Assembly (NCBI RefSeq): GCF_037975245.1
Contig: NC_092571.1
Span: 12,139,917 to 12,172,416 of the forward strand
From: Apostichopus japonicus
Taxonomy: Eukaryota; Echinodermata; Holothuroidea; Aspidochirotida; Stichopodidae
DNA length: 32,500 bases
Direction: 5' to 3'
Numbering within the stretch: the stretch's first letter is position 1; every line of letters begins with the position of its first letter. The position numbers and the translations under genes are program-made. Positions 13,218-25,548 of this stretch are shown here, piece after piece. The notes below the pieces were generated by a model. It saw nothing but the letters and a program-made list of their open reading frames with translations, was not told where the DNA came from and ran no database searches.

Positions 13218-13763
13218 CAGGGGCGGATCCAGGGGGGGCCCGGGGGGCTCGGGCCCCCCCTTTTTGAAAATCCTGATTTTTTTTTTTTACCGCGTTCGAG
13301 GGAAAGGACCCCATGCGTGATCAGTGGCGTAGCTACGGGGGCCTGGGGTGCCTAGGCCCCCATGAAATAGGCTGGCCCCCCACTGGCCCCCCACTGGGAA
13401 TGGGGTAAAATAAAATGTTGTAAAAAAATAAAAAGAATAAAAATAAGTGCGATTCACTTATATCTTTTGTTCAATAATTTGGGAAATAGAGTTACACAAT
13501 TATCTCGTCTGCATCTGGCAGAATAAGAAAATACAATATCTGTAGTAATCATGAGAATGGTCACACAGCATGGCATGGCAATGGTCGATGCGACGATTGC
13601 GACCATATACCACGAACCTTGTTGTGCTGCGCGATATCGATATCTGCTGAAAATATGTTCAGTGCTTCCACCCAGCGCAACAATCTATCAAAAGATTGGC
13701 TCCGTTTGTACTGAGCCGAGGTATCAGGTTTTCATATATTGCCTCGAGTCAAATAAATATATG

Positions 13764-14144
13764 CAGGCGCGGAACCAGCGGGGGGGGGTCCAGGGGGTTC
13801 GAACCCCCAGCTCTTGGCCAAACAAAAAAAAAGAGAGAAAAAAGAAAGAGCAAAAATAATTAATTTAAACGCCAATTTTAAACATGTAGGACGTCAGAAA
13901 AGCGGTTATCCTCACAAGTCATCCAGGTGTGTCTTTTCCGTCAAATGAACTATAGTGTGCATGCGTGCTACACGTGCCAAAAATGCCGAACGATCTCAAT
14001 TTTCAGACCGAAAAGTTTCAAAATTGAGGTGGTGTTCGAATTTTTTTCGGCGGTGAGGTTACAGAGCGGTAGGCTGCTAGGATGCGCTAACGAATTTTTC
14101 ATGAGCAAACCCCTCACCCTTCCAGAATCCTGGATCCGGCCCTG
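13764..14144. mobile_element. Small non-autonomous element, 381 bp, CAGG.C.CGGA.CCAG ends
   Basis: The left end CAGGCGCGGAACCAG and right end CTGGATCCGGCCCTG are imperfect inverted copies of the same end type as the outer element. ATG/CAT next to the termini extends the inverted match. The body is unique in this window. No target duplication could be identified. Confidence 0.6.
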
Positions 14145-14343
14145 CATCAAACAGTGGTGACGGAACGGGAGGGGATTGGGGGCTAAAGGCATTATGATTT
14201 TCGTATCATCTCAACTCATCTGATATGTAATACCATATTTCATAGATTGTTTTGTTCTCATCAATTGAGAAATTGCAGACATGAGATCCATATTTTCAGG
14301 CTAGGTACATGCTGCTTAGAATACTCGGGAAGTGCCGTTTCCG

Positions 14344-14424
14344 GCCATCTGGGGGGTTTGTAAAGCCAAAAATTTTCTTGTACGCTCCGCGCCAACCGAT
14401 GATGGCGCTCCGCTTAGATAGTCT
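14344..14424 (+). repeat. Shared ~80-bp transposon segment, copy 1
   Basis: Contains CTCCGCGCCAACC followed by GGCGCTC and GCTTAGATAGT. The same ordered blocks occur at 15371-15449. The two are direct copies about 1.03 kb apart and probably come from two insertions of one element family. Confidence 0.8.
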
Positions 14425-14430
14425 TACATT

Positions 14431-14486
14431 CAGGCGCGGCTGGACCAGTCAGACCACCCCTGTCACAAATCCTGCATCCGCCCCTG
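14431..14486. mobile_element. Very short end-to-end relic (56 bp)
   Basis: CAGGCGCGG at 14431 and CCTGCATCCGCCCCTG at 14471-14486 look like left and right ends of the GGCGGATCCAGG family brought almost directly together, with only about 25 bases between them. It could be a deletion relic or a solo end. Confidence 0.45.
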
Positions 14487-14776
14487 ATATGTCATTGAAT
14501 ATTCCACAAAACAACTTTTTTATGCCCACGAAACTGTCGAAACACTACTGGTAGAGATATAAAATATTGGGAATTCTGAAATTCCTGCAAACATGTGGCT
14601 GTGCCTGTTCGATACTCACTACTGTATCGCCTTAAAAAATGATGAGTGGAAATAGTTTCTCCAGGACCGTATCGTATCGTGGGTATCGAGTGCGTCTGAT
14701 ATACGAATGTACGTAGTACGTACGTACGTCTATGATGATATGCACTGTACTGTACTGATAAAAACATTCCGGTATA

Positions 14777-14945
14777 AGAGTGAATTTCCACTCCATTTGA
14801 GTAAATCTTAACTCCTAATAGAGTTATATTCACTCATATTAGGAGTGAGGGTTAACTCCAATAGAGTTAAATTTCACTCTTAATTTGAAGTGCGCCGAGT
14901 GATCACTCCAATGGAATGAAATCCACTCATTTGTTTTTAGAGTGT
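14777..14945. repeat. Palindromic array of GAGT/ACTC motifs
   Basis: At least a dozen GAGT(T/A)A and (T)ACTCC pentamers/hexamers alternate in both orientations, with phrases such as AACTCC..AATAGAGTTA appearing at 14810-14826 and again at 14854-14870. The array can fold back on itself in several registers. It lies inside the 13322-15522 element. Confidence 0.65.
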
Positions 14946-15370
14946 TGCTAGATATATGAAGAAGAAATTTACATACCAATACATGTTATCGGTCATCGAT
15001 TGGCACAAAAACCCAGATTCTGATGACAGCTGCCTCAAGAAACCCAATAAATGGCCTAATTAGCACCGAGCCACCAATGTGGACCATTACCGAAACATCG
15101 ATGCGTGTTAGTCTTCCATCCCCTTCTTCTAATGCTATTTAAGTCCACATGTGGGCATATCCTGCAAACCTACCGGTAGCCCACAGGGGTTTGAGTTGGG
15201 AGAAAGGCCTTGACAGCTTGAAACGACAAATGATGCCAACTTCCCTCAAGTTAAAAGTCTGGCTGAGTTGGCAGGCCATTCAGCATGAAAGAGAAAAAAC
15301 TTTTTTTGCATTTCTGTCACCAAAGTTGCACATCTTTTTGGTTGCTATTTGCCTCACAGGTGCCATCTCC

Positions 15371-15449
15371 TGCGATCTGGGGGGTGCTGAAATCTCAAAT
15401 TTTCTCTGTACGCTCCGCGCCAACCAAGGTGGCGCTCTGCTTAGATAGT
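15371..15449 (+). repeat. Shared ~80-bp transposon segment, copy 2
   Basis: Direct copy of 14344-14424, including GTACGCTCCGCGCCAACC and CTTAGATAGT. It lies just inside the right end of the CAGTGGCGTAGCTA element. Confidence 0.8.
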
Positions 15450-15955
15450 AACCTCCGGCACCCCCACAAGAAAGAACAGCCCCCCATGCCCCCCCACTCA
15501 AAAAATCCTAGCTACGCCACTGTGCGTGTAATTTTTTGTAAAATAAATTTGCAAAAAGAGAACACCATCATTCTGATAAAGTGAAGGTGAGAGGGGCACT
15601 CTGACTGCATCAATAGTCTCCATCTGGAAGAGGGCATCCAAGATGAAATGGCCTGGAGTAGCCTGGTAAAAAGTAGCTTGCATCACCACCTACTCTCCAA
15701 AGACGTAAATCCCAGCTCATTGCTCGAAATTGCAAATATATTCCCGGCAAACCATGAATACATGATTTATTGGAAATAAATTTTACTCCAAACTTTCACG
15801 AAAAGTAGCACCAGATTGCACCGAGGACCTCCATATTTTGTGAAATTTTTCAAAGGGGAGGGGGAACCCACTCCCCTTAGACCCCTCCCCCAGGACGACG
15901 ATTAGGCATTTCCCATCTGGGCCCCCCCTTCGGCGAAATCCTGGATCCGCCACTG

Positions 15956-17740
15956 TATCAGCTTGGTTTCAGTACGGTTAAGTTCCCCTCTTCTAGCTGA
16001 AAATCTAAACGGTCATGATCTATGAACATTTGCAGTAGGTACCATGACAGGCCAAGCCCTCGGCTATATCATGTGTCAATTTAGTGTGTAAGTATTGATG
16101 TAAGACATCTAAACTGCTCAAAGTGTCATGACATTATTCTGGAAGAAACAGTGGCGCACTTTAGGATTCGATATGAAGTGCGTAAAATGTGACGGCGTAC
16201 TTTCAGAACGTGAAGATTTAACAGAGTGTGCTCATACACAAACATAAGTCAATCAAAAAATCCATAAATTGAGCAATTAGTAAAAGTGAAAGTATGACAA
16301 TGTAGTATCACACTACTGTAATAACCAAGCCATTTACTGTTACAAATCATAACAAATTTCCATATCTTTAGATTTGTGTCAATAAAAAAGAGGGCGCGAC
16401 TCGAAATCTTGAAACATAGATAAATAAATACTGAATAACGTATGTCGTCAAATTTTGAAGTAATCCTTCCTTAACCCCCGCCCCACCTCAACATAATCCC
16501 CATGTTTATCCATCAGGACATCAAGCGTATCCAGCAGGGGTGTAGACCCGTTCTCAGAATGGGGAGTGGGGGGGGGGCAAATTTACCGACACGCTATCTA
16601 AGAATGGCTATGCATTTTATCAGAAACAGAGACAAATTCAGCTGTTACATATAGGCCGTGCTCGCTGCTTCTACCCCACCCCTTAATGATGTTCCCAAGA
16701 TGCAAATTTAGTTGCATTTAGCCCAGTTATTCCATGAATACGATCATATATTTGCTTGTAAATAATACTTACTTAATCTGACTAAAATGCACGATATTTG
16801 GTTTAATGTGCATTTAACATTTGATACAATTTGAAAACAGTCTATTGAAATTATCGTATGTATTGGTTTGTTATATATCCCCAGGCAAATTTTGGATGGA
16901 CAACAATACTAAACAAAAGTTTAGACGAGAGAAACAGAGGAAAGGACATTTAAAACTAACCTACTGACGTCATTGATTCACTCTGCAGCTGTATATCAAA
17001 TCTAGGTGGACCACATATCCAAAAGAGACACTGTACTGATGTCTATTCGCCAAACGTGATAGTGGTTCAAATAAGTCTTCAAAACACTCCGCCTGAGAAG
17101 ATTGTTGTCATTCCAAATTACTACACTGATACATAAGAAACCTATATTGTTCCGATTCACTCCTTATGCCGAAAGTTGACTTATTCACAGATTTAGCAGA
17201 ACATAAACTTGAATTAAAAGGTTAGTGGGCCTCTCAATCATATTGGTTACTTACCGACTATTGTTACAATGTTATGACAGGGAAAGGGATTCTTGGGTGG
17301 GGGGGGGGATGACAGGGTGGAACCATAGAGGCCCTCGATATAATTTGGGCTCTCTGGACGAATTCAACCCGTGATATCACAACCATGTTTGACTGGAGAG
17401 ATTGAGGTGTTTCAAATTTATGTGGCTCTTAAAATATAACTTTGCAAGACTATATGCTTTAGTGCAGGGCTGTCTTGAATTTTTAGGTTAATTGCGATAA
17501 ACATGAGAAACCTTTGGAATATTTTGTCAACCGCTTATGGGAGGGGAGGGGGGGGGGCACTGACCCATAGGATCAACGCCCCAGGTATCCCGGGTAGTCC
17601 AACAGTTTTGAGTCTGAATATGCTTCAGAGCAACATTTGGTTCATCGAACCTATAGTGTGAACATATGTTGTAGACCTATACACTTGCCCGTACGTCACA
17701 TTATGGCATCTAGCAAATACCATTATATTCTTCTTTTCAG
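15956..17740. other. Gene-less stretch
   Basis: Only G-runs (16567-16577, 17301-17310, 17540-17556) and unremarkable AT-rich sequence are visible. A possible micro-exon (acceptor TTTGCAG near 16033, donor GTAAGT near 16090) encodes about 16 residues but has no recognisable similarity and does not join in phase with the frame favoured at 17741. Confidence 0.4.
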
Positions 17741-17857
17741 TTTCCCGAAAGGGTCACTTTTAACCGACCTTGTAAAATTGTGAGGGGGACCATGGATTTC
17801 AAAGGCGGCAATGACTATCACATGGCTTGTAAAGTTGGTAATTACTATTACGGTTAG
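17741..17857 (+). CDS. Possible terminal exon of an unidentified gene
   Basis: A strong acceptor (TATTCTTCTTTTCAG, AG at 17739-17740) is followed at once by a 38-codon open frame ending in TAG at 17855-17857. The encoded peptide begins FPERVTFNRPCKIVRGTMDF and ends KGGNDYHMACKVGNYYYG. Residue composition looks protein-like (two Cys, Gly-Asn-Asp-Tyr, a Tyr-rich end), unlike the AT-repeat frames around it. I do not recognise the family. No upstream exon in matching phase was found, and a GTAATT donor at 17837 allows an alternative internal exon. This may be chance. Confidence 0.25.
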   Translation, partial: FPERVTFNRPCKIVRGTMDFKGGNDYHMACKVGNYYYG

Positions 17858-20800
17858 ATTCGTCCAACACGGCAGCATACAGAAACGTTGTACTCACAGC
17901 CGAAGACAAAGTGAATCAGGTCACACGTCCGGAGTCTACGCATGCAAAGTTCTTCAATACCGCCCTCATTCCTTTCGGGGAAAACATTTCATACTGTTGT
18001 TTTGATTTTATTACGTCAACATATCAATTGCGTTTATGAAATGATTGCATGACCCCTTTTTCCAAGATTGATTTCAGAGTCAGTTGATCGCATGAAAATT
18101 TCCCAAAAATATATATATAGTTAAAGTTTTAGCAATTCAAACTCTATAGCTATAACTACGATATGAAAAACAAAAAAAAACTTGCGGTTTTAATTATTGA
18201 CGTATTTGGAAAGCTGATACTTTCGTTGTTTCAGATAGAAATTCACGTGAAGATTAAATCTGCACGAAAATTAATTAGTTACGTTGCCTCATGCTTCTAT
18301 TATGAAAAAATCCATATTAATCGCATCCAGCGGTAACTTTATAATGAAATTCAATTTCGTACATGACCAAATTGGTGGCGTATTTGCTTGCTTAAATTTT
18401 TTAGTATATAAACTAGTCTATCTGTCAGCTTTAGCCTAAGACAGTTAGCTATCTTATGAGAACTGCATCTTTCTATTTTTCCGAGCCAAGGAAATGAATA
18501 ATGGGGATTTGTTATATTAAGGGGTTGGGGTGAAGGTGGGGCTTGGGGATGGGGAGGGGGAAGTGAACAGTTCACAATCCCATTCGCCATGCCGGTAGTC
18601 ATGTCGGGCACAGCCACCAGCCCGTGAAGACTACTATACCCCCACCCCCCCCCAAGCTGAACCACCATACATTGTGTACAAAAACTTCACAAGTTATGGA
18701 ACATGAGTATTGCATTCTCCTTACCGATAAAAATGTAAAAAGTGCGAATCGCCCAAAAAATTGGAAGAAAAACGAAACTGGCGATATTGTGGGAGAACAA
18801 AAGTAGAAAAAAGGGTGGAAAATTCTTAGATTGGTTAGAAATTTGCAAAATATAAATCCATTTTGCATCCATTTATCATATAGAAATTTATCAAGTTCGA
18901 ATGGGGATACTCCTCCCCGTTGACCCCTTCCCAAGGCCACACCCTCCCTGACTGGAGGGTCGCTAAGATGTAGGGTCCCAGAAGTGGGGTCCCCAAGCAA
19001 TGGCTTCTATCTATCTGCCTACCTGTCTGTTTATCTACACACTGTGCCAGTACATGTCTGTCTGTGAGCATTTGGCTAATGACCTAACTCTACTTTGCAT
19101 ATTAAGATAGGGACATAAACTGTTTTTGTCATTAACTAAAAAAAGTTGCCAAATAAACTCGTGGCATTTATTATGATGATTATATGACTTATTTGTACTT
19201 GAATTGAATGTAAAGATGGTTATCTATAATCTAGAACGGAATATCCGATATTGTTTAAGTTGATATAACTGTATCGACCACGATAGATTTACCAATTGCA
19301 ATGTATAGTTTTATGAAAAACTGCTCAGACTATCGAAAACAATTCAATGCGTTCGACCTCTCTCAAGAATGCTGCATTTTGTACCCAGTAGGAAATTGAC
19401 TCCTTGAAGCAGAAATAAACGAGACTGTATGAGAATGCAATCAATCTAATCATGATTTATGAAAACAAAGCTTAAGGCAACCTTGATAAGCCATCTTAAA
19501 GGGTGTGTAGACTCGCGCACAAAGAAATGTATCATGCCGGTAATCTGACCTAGTTTCGAATGAGGTGTAACAGAAGTGTTAGACACCACCGTCGATCCCA
19601 AAAAATACACACACAGCTTGCTACCGTCGGTAATTAGACACTAGTGCACAGTCAGCACATGCAGCTACGGTCATTACCCACAACACAGTGTACATAGCAG
19701 CGATGGACATCTCAGGTCTAGATAAAAGATAACAAGGTATCACGTTTCATTACTGTCTGCATTTTGTAGCGACACGAACAAAACGTCACTTGCAAGCAAC
19801 GGAAAGTTAACTTTTTATTCAGATGGCGGCACGCGGTTTGGGGCGAGTTTTCAATGCCTTTAATCTTATTCATATAACGGTTTCGTGCCATCCGCTGCGC
19901 TTTATAACTCTTTCGTCAAACGCTATATACCAACAGACATATGTATACACGGTCATTAAGTGTTGTTTTGGTTTTGATGAAAATATGATACGTCACAGCT
20001 CCAGTAAGCAGGGGCTGAAGGGGTGGGGGTGGGGCATGGAGGTGGGGGTGGAGATCTTATATATCTCATATTTACTTTATTGTTTCTAGAATTATCCGAA
20101 AATATGCCACCCGTTTGGGGAGAGCGTATGTATACCCAACATACACTATTTTCTTAATAGAGAAGGGGACACATTCTGTCCATGTATTATAACTTGACCA
20201 CATCCTAAGAGCACCTTTTAAACCACACCCATATTTCCAGCAAACTGTTATCATTAATCAAATTAAAATATTAAAAATATTATTATTATTAAAAATATTA
20301 TGCTTATTATATGCTTATACGTTGAGTACATAGTTACATATGGGCATCAAAGTGATTAATCTTCTCACAGCGTTAGCGTTGTACCCTGGACACTTTAATA
20401 CACGTTAACGTACACCTGTAAATGTAATTACTGTGCTGCTAGTGGAGGGAAAGCCAGGGCACATGTCAAATAACAACCACTTCATTATAGCAGCAGTGCA
20501 GAAAGTGACAGAGGTCCGATCAAGAGAGAAAGAAAGAGAAAAAAGGGGTCGTTCTCCCCATAGCAACGGCTTGAACGTCAGTGGTAGATAGCAACATTTA
20601 TAACTCCCCTATAGGCTGAGGTTTAAAGGAGGCCAGAAACTCATTTCACGGCACGATTCTCCGTTGTGAGTTATTCCCGACGCTTTAATCATTAGCCTAT
20701 AATTAAGGTAGATGTCAATCAAGTTTTAGGGGATAATAACCCCCTCTTTTGAACCGAACCTACATTTGGGCGGGAAAACGCATGGATAGTGTTGAATTAA

Positions 20801-23800
20801 TTTGGAAACCCTGGAAAACTTGACTTGATACATTTTGTTGAAATGTTTCTTTCAACCAACCAACTTCACTTAATCTTGTTAATTACCAGCCCCGACTGGG
20901 GTGAATTGAACAACTTTGACCGTTAACAACGAGAAACCCGTATTATGCATGTCGAAATTTGGTGGAAAAGGTTAAAGTATTATGTATAAGTATAAAGTTT
21001 TTGATTTATCCCTCAAACTGAATCTAATCGGAAAGAGTTGGTTGATTGGTGCAGCTGAGACTTGAAGCCGGTTTTAAATCATTCGATAACTCTTTCTTTA
21101 TCTTGCATTCGCAGAACTGATAACAATTGGTTGGAGGTCGATAGAAATTGGTTGGAGGTCTGAGCGTGGAGCCTTCCATGAAATTGAAATAGTTCAAAGG
21201 GGACAGCATTGACATGCACATGATTTCAAAGGTGTATGTGTCTGGGGGTGGGGATAGGGCACATTCCATCTTTCTCTCATTGTATTTGGTCGTGGGGGCA
21301 TGGACCTTTATTGACGGGCTGTAGACGTTTACCTATGACGCACGATGGCTGTGTGGTCGTTGGGTGTGAATCCCATGTAGGACGGTCTAGAGATCCTCTC
21401 GAAGTGGGAAATAATTTTTACATCAAATGATGCAAATATACTATAACTTAGATGACCAGCACTGAACGTAGCCTTTTGCGCACGTCACCAAGGAAGAATG
21501 CAATGTCAGATATAAATATCATATTCTGAATCGATTCGCAAACAACTTGTATTAAAAGTTTTTTTTTCTATGTTATGATATTTTGCTATTTTAAAGAGGT
21601 CTCTTTGCAAACGATTTTAATGTTGCTTATTTCTAATTATAGTTTTAATCAGTTTCCATAATTACATCTTTCATCTTTCAATCATATTTCACATTCGCTT
21701 CACATCAATGCATTCAAGAAATGGTATGTAGGAACGCCAAGAAACAGTTTCTTAGTTTGTCATCACCCAATGACATTAAGAACGGTAGACAAGTTTCGGT
21801 AATAATCACACAGCTAACCATCCGTGACAATTGCATTTCACCAAGATCAGTAGCTGCCCCAGGAATTCTCGAAGGTGGGGGGTTGGGAGGGGTTTAGGAG
21901 GGAGAGGTGAAGGGAGAAGAAACGGTATGTACGGAAAGCAATACCGAAACAAGTGGGTGGAAGACAAAATGTAATAAATGTACCTGCATGCTTTGATTAA
22001 ATTATGTGCGCCGATAATTTTTAGTGTAATAAAAACACACACCTCCTTTTGAGGCAAAGGTGGGGGAGGGGGGGGGGCAGGGCCATCATCCTGCATCTCT
22101 CGGATCCAGGGAGTTATAACTTCCTGCTGTGTAAAAACAAGTTTGGCGAGTTACAAATGTCGTTGTCCAGATCAAAATGAAAGGTCCGGCCGAACAACAT
22201 TTTAATTCGCCGTTTTTTAATGACCTACTAGTTTAAAAAATAGCAGCAAAATATTGCTCTGTTTTCCAAAGAATACTAATTTCAAACATTTCATGTTACT
22301 CATCCGACGCAAGGATATAGGTGTATACGCGTCTGTAAAATCATTGGAAATTTTTACCCCATTTCACACAATAGTCGGTTCACCTAAGAGACCACAATTG
22401 CAAACGAATTACTCACACAATTCCTTTCCATATACAGATACAAATTCGTATTGGTATTCGATGTTGTCTTTCCTATCATTGATCGATTATATTAGACGAC
22501 CAGTGACCAATTGATAGTAGATGCAACACAGAACTTGATAGCTAGTAGAACAAATCAGGTTGATGTTAGGCCTAGTTACATATATCATAATAGTGTGGTA
22601 GGTTACGCAATATCAGCGCGTTCATTTTCTCATTGTTTTTAATCCTGTTTGTGACATTCATCCGAAACGATAACAATATACTTTCTGTTTATTCACAGCA
22701 AGTGTTTAGCGAGACAGCTAAGCTGTTTTTAATGTGTTATCCCTAATTTAATTGAGTATAATCTGTGTGTAAATTATTGTTATAATACAATAGACTTTGA
22801 AATTACCCGAATACCAGTAGGAGTTCACATCCTGGAGTACCAGTACGTACAAGCAAATGTGAGTACAAGGACGGACTCATTATAAGGCACGTTCTTAGCT
22901 CATTTCATGATCACATATTTAGCAAAATTAGAAATAGCTCGTATTTTAGTGAAATAAGGGTGTTAACCGTTATGAGGTGATGGTTCCTTGAGTGGACGTC
23001 CCGAAGTGTATCACCGAACCAAGGTAAAAATACCTGACCGTGTTTCTTACAATTGTCACGGGAAGCTTAAAGTCGACATATAGGTCATGACATTATACAC
23101 TAATAAAATAAACAACGTATTGTCGGGTTTTTAGATAACGAACAGTTCTAGCGATGCCTCCCTGCGAGATTCGTCTCGCTTGGTGTGTTACTTATAAGGA
23201 TGTTAATTACTCCCGTGTGTTTCCTAACTTCAAATGTAATAGCTTTATAGAATCTTATCGATCTTTCTTACTATAAAGCGTGTGAATTTTGACTAAAATT
23301 GAACGCTGAAAGATGTGATCTTCACCGTCGTGATTCCAAGCCAACGGGAAGGAAACTCTTTTAACGAGGTTTGAAGTATTTGATAAATTAGATCTCTCTC
23401 TCTCTCTCTACGGCTCAAGAAATCCGATTTAATTGGAAAAGAAATAGCTATATTGCTTTTTACCCTCACGGCACACCGTAAGGAGTGATGACGTCACTCC
23501 TCTGCGTTATCGAGACAACTTTTCATATTACACCTCATCTTCAAAAAAAGGGCGAAATGCAAGGGAGGAATAATTACATACATTGTACAGACCTGATGCG
23601 AGGACATCAAATCATAAAGCATATTAAAGGTGATTGCAGATTTAATCCTGGTTTTTATACCTTGTATAATATTATAGAACCCACTGGATTGTACAACTCC
23701 CCAAATACAGCTATGTAAAATCTTATTCGGCTTGGTGGGACATTGTGAAAATTAATTTCAGGAGGGGACGCTGCCATACCAGAGTCAATGTTATGTGACG

Positions 23801-23999
23801 TCGCAGTTGCAGTTATAGGTACAATGTCTTCCCTTTTTGCCCCCCCCCCCTTCTTTTCATATTCTCATTGTTACAATTATCAGTGGTATCAAATGCCCGT
23901 GCACAACCAGCCTACGTTATGTTAGAAACTTCATCACGGTAGTTAAAAATGTACAATCCACCATGTTAGCCAGGGAAATAAACCGATAGAATAATAAAG
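17858..23999. other. Gene-less stretch
   Basis: No recognisable exon, RNA gene or complete transposon is seen. Content includes GC-rich islands at 18520-18655 and 18900-19000, a degenerate (CTAT/CTGT)n run at about 19006-19065, an AAT-rich patch at 20265-20300, a G-run at 22066-22078, (TC)n at 23395-23409 and a C10 run near 23843. Open frames such as 22254-22514 have no motif and no coding character. Confidence 0.45.
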
Positions 24000-24000
24000 A

Positions 24001-24027
24001 TATATATATATATATATATATATATAT
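24001..24027. repeat. (TA)n microsatellite
   Basis: About 13 TA dinucleotides. The flank carries TGACTCTATGTT twice within 50 bases. Confidence 0.95.
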
Positions 24028-25508
24028 TACTTTTTGACTCTATGTTATCTCTGTGGCTCTGTGTCACACATAGTGACTCTATGTTTTCATTTGGGATTTG
24101 TTCACGCTTGAGTCTTTGATCCGGTATATGCCACTCGAATAGTTAAAGTATGATATATCGTAAATTATTGTGAGCTTTTGGGGAGTTGGTTTAATCATTA
24201 ACGTGTACGTCGTCACTAAGATTAGTTTGTTATAGTTGATGAATTTGCCTCTTCGATGTTATCATAAAGGAGCTTGTACAGACTCCTTCAGCATATTTAT
24301 ACATAATATTGCGGTACTTATACCAGAATCACGTGCTAAGTTCTTTTTAAAGCACATGGTCTGCGTAACTTTTGTCTCCATGCTGAATATATTGACTTAA
24401 GTACAAAACTGTACAATTCTTTCTTTAATTTGTTGCAGCAGATACAACGTCACAATGGGTTAAAAAATCAACAAGAGTAGAAAAAGCATGGACTTTGCAG
24501 ATTTCATCCAAACCAAATTTGGTTAATCTGACCTGAATTTGTACAAGTAGCTTGTGCATTAGTACATTTGTACGTCTTTAAATTTGGGTTAGAACTGCTT
24601 ATTTATAACCACTTACCTCAAGTTTTGAGATCGCTGTCACGTGATTGGGTCTAATCGTGGTCGTAGATCCTCACTGACAATTTCTTATGATTGTTTTGTT
24701 GATGGACTACTAACGATAAGAAGAAGACAAAAAGAAGAAGAAGAAAATTAGTATAAAAATTAGCGTATAGGAACGATAACATCAACATCATGATCCTTTT
24801 AAACCTACCGTTCAAAATTTACACAGATTCTTTAGCCTAACCATTTAATGTTTGGTCGACTATCTGTCAATATGCTGATAACCATCACATTTTGCTCAGA
24901 TCTCTTCGAATGTTATTTAATGTTATTCAAATGAAATGTTCGAAAGGAACAATTTTCATGAAGCGAAAACATTTCCGAGATAAGAATAGTCCAACACCCG
25001 AAATTTGCCCAAAAAATCTATATCGTATTGCTGACTTTTGCTTTCATTTATTTCGATATTTAAAGTTGACAAATATTCAAAGCAAGTAAGGTTTTAATAT
25101 AGCACGATTTTTCTTCTTCTTCCGGTTGTCTGCTCATTGACTTTTTTTGTGTGTGTGCGTGTGTGAGGGGGATTTTCAGTTCCTACGTCTCTATACGTGG
25201 TAGAGTCGCCCCCCTGAAAACGCCCTCTCGTTTGGATAAAGCACCGATCTCAAAATTCTGGAATCGTCTGAGAATTAACATTGCAGACGGTATATTTAAA
25301 CCTGAAAATGGATGACATTTTTCGTAACAATGACTTCTTCGTGAATCCATACCAAATTATTGAGAACGAGGTGACATTATTTTGAAATCCCTCCAGGTTA
25401 TTGACAGTTACGTGGCATGAGTTTGTCACTTAATGAGGTATATAAGGAGAAAAGCAGTCGTCATGGTACAGTAGATATGTGTGACAGTGGGTGGAGGTGT
25501 GGAGGGAC

Positions 25509-25513
<5 letters not shown>
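24028..25513. other. Gene-less stretch
   Basis: Contains a GAA-rich patch (about 24718-24746) and TATATAAGG near 25439-25447, which resembles a TATA box. No recognisable coding exon follows it. Confidence 0.4.

Positions 25514-25546
<33 letters not shown>
25514..25546. repeat. (TA)n microsatellite
   Basis: About 16 TA dinucleotides following a GTGTG lead-in. Confidence 0.95.

Positions 25547-25548
<2 letters not shown>

Larger units (their letters stand above)
13322..15522. mobile_element. Inner hAT-like element with CAGTGGCGTAGCTA ends
   Basis: The left terminus CAGTGGCGTAGCTACG (13322-13337) is the inverse of CCTAGCTACGCCACTG (15507-15522). The flanking octamers are TGCGTGAT (13314-13321) and TGCGTGTA (15523-15530), identical at the first six positions, which fits a slightly eroded 8-bp hAT target duplication. 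The subterminal regions are C/G-rich. About 2.2 kb lies inside with no transposase motif, so it is non-autonomous or a host for further insertions (see 13764-14144 and 14431-14486). Confidence 0.7.
13218..15955. mobile_element. Composite of nested hAT-like elements, outer ends CAG(G/T)GGCGGATCCAGG
   Basis: The left end reads CAGGGGCGGATCCAGG (13218-13233) and the right end is the inverse, CCTGGATCCGCCACTG (15940-15955), with 15 of 16 positions matching. TATCA flanks both sides (13213-13217 and 15956-15960). CAG..CTG ends followed by G-rich subterminal sequence resemble hAT superfamily MITEs, but hATs normally make 8-bp duplications and only 5 bp match here. The subterminal sequences differ beyond the first 16 bases, so the two ends might belong to different insertions of related families. 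No transposase is visible. At least three smaller units lie inside. Confidence 0.6.

Noticed and set aside
17165-17221. ATG-initiated 18-codon frame ending at a GTTAGT donor
   Set aside because: The donor is weak and the phase does not join the frame favoured at 17741 (a stop follows within eight codons).
21341-21400. tRNA-like TGGCTGTGTGG followed by GGTGTGAATCC
   Set aside because: The two boxes are only about 7 nt apart, far too close for a tRNA gene.
22254-22514. 86-residue open frame
   Set aside because: No recognisable family, no splice signals that fit, and length within chance expectation for a 32-kb AT-rich region.
25439-25480. TATATAAGG as a core promoter
   Set aside because: The motif is cheap in AT-rich DNA and no coding exon or transcript start can be supported downstream.
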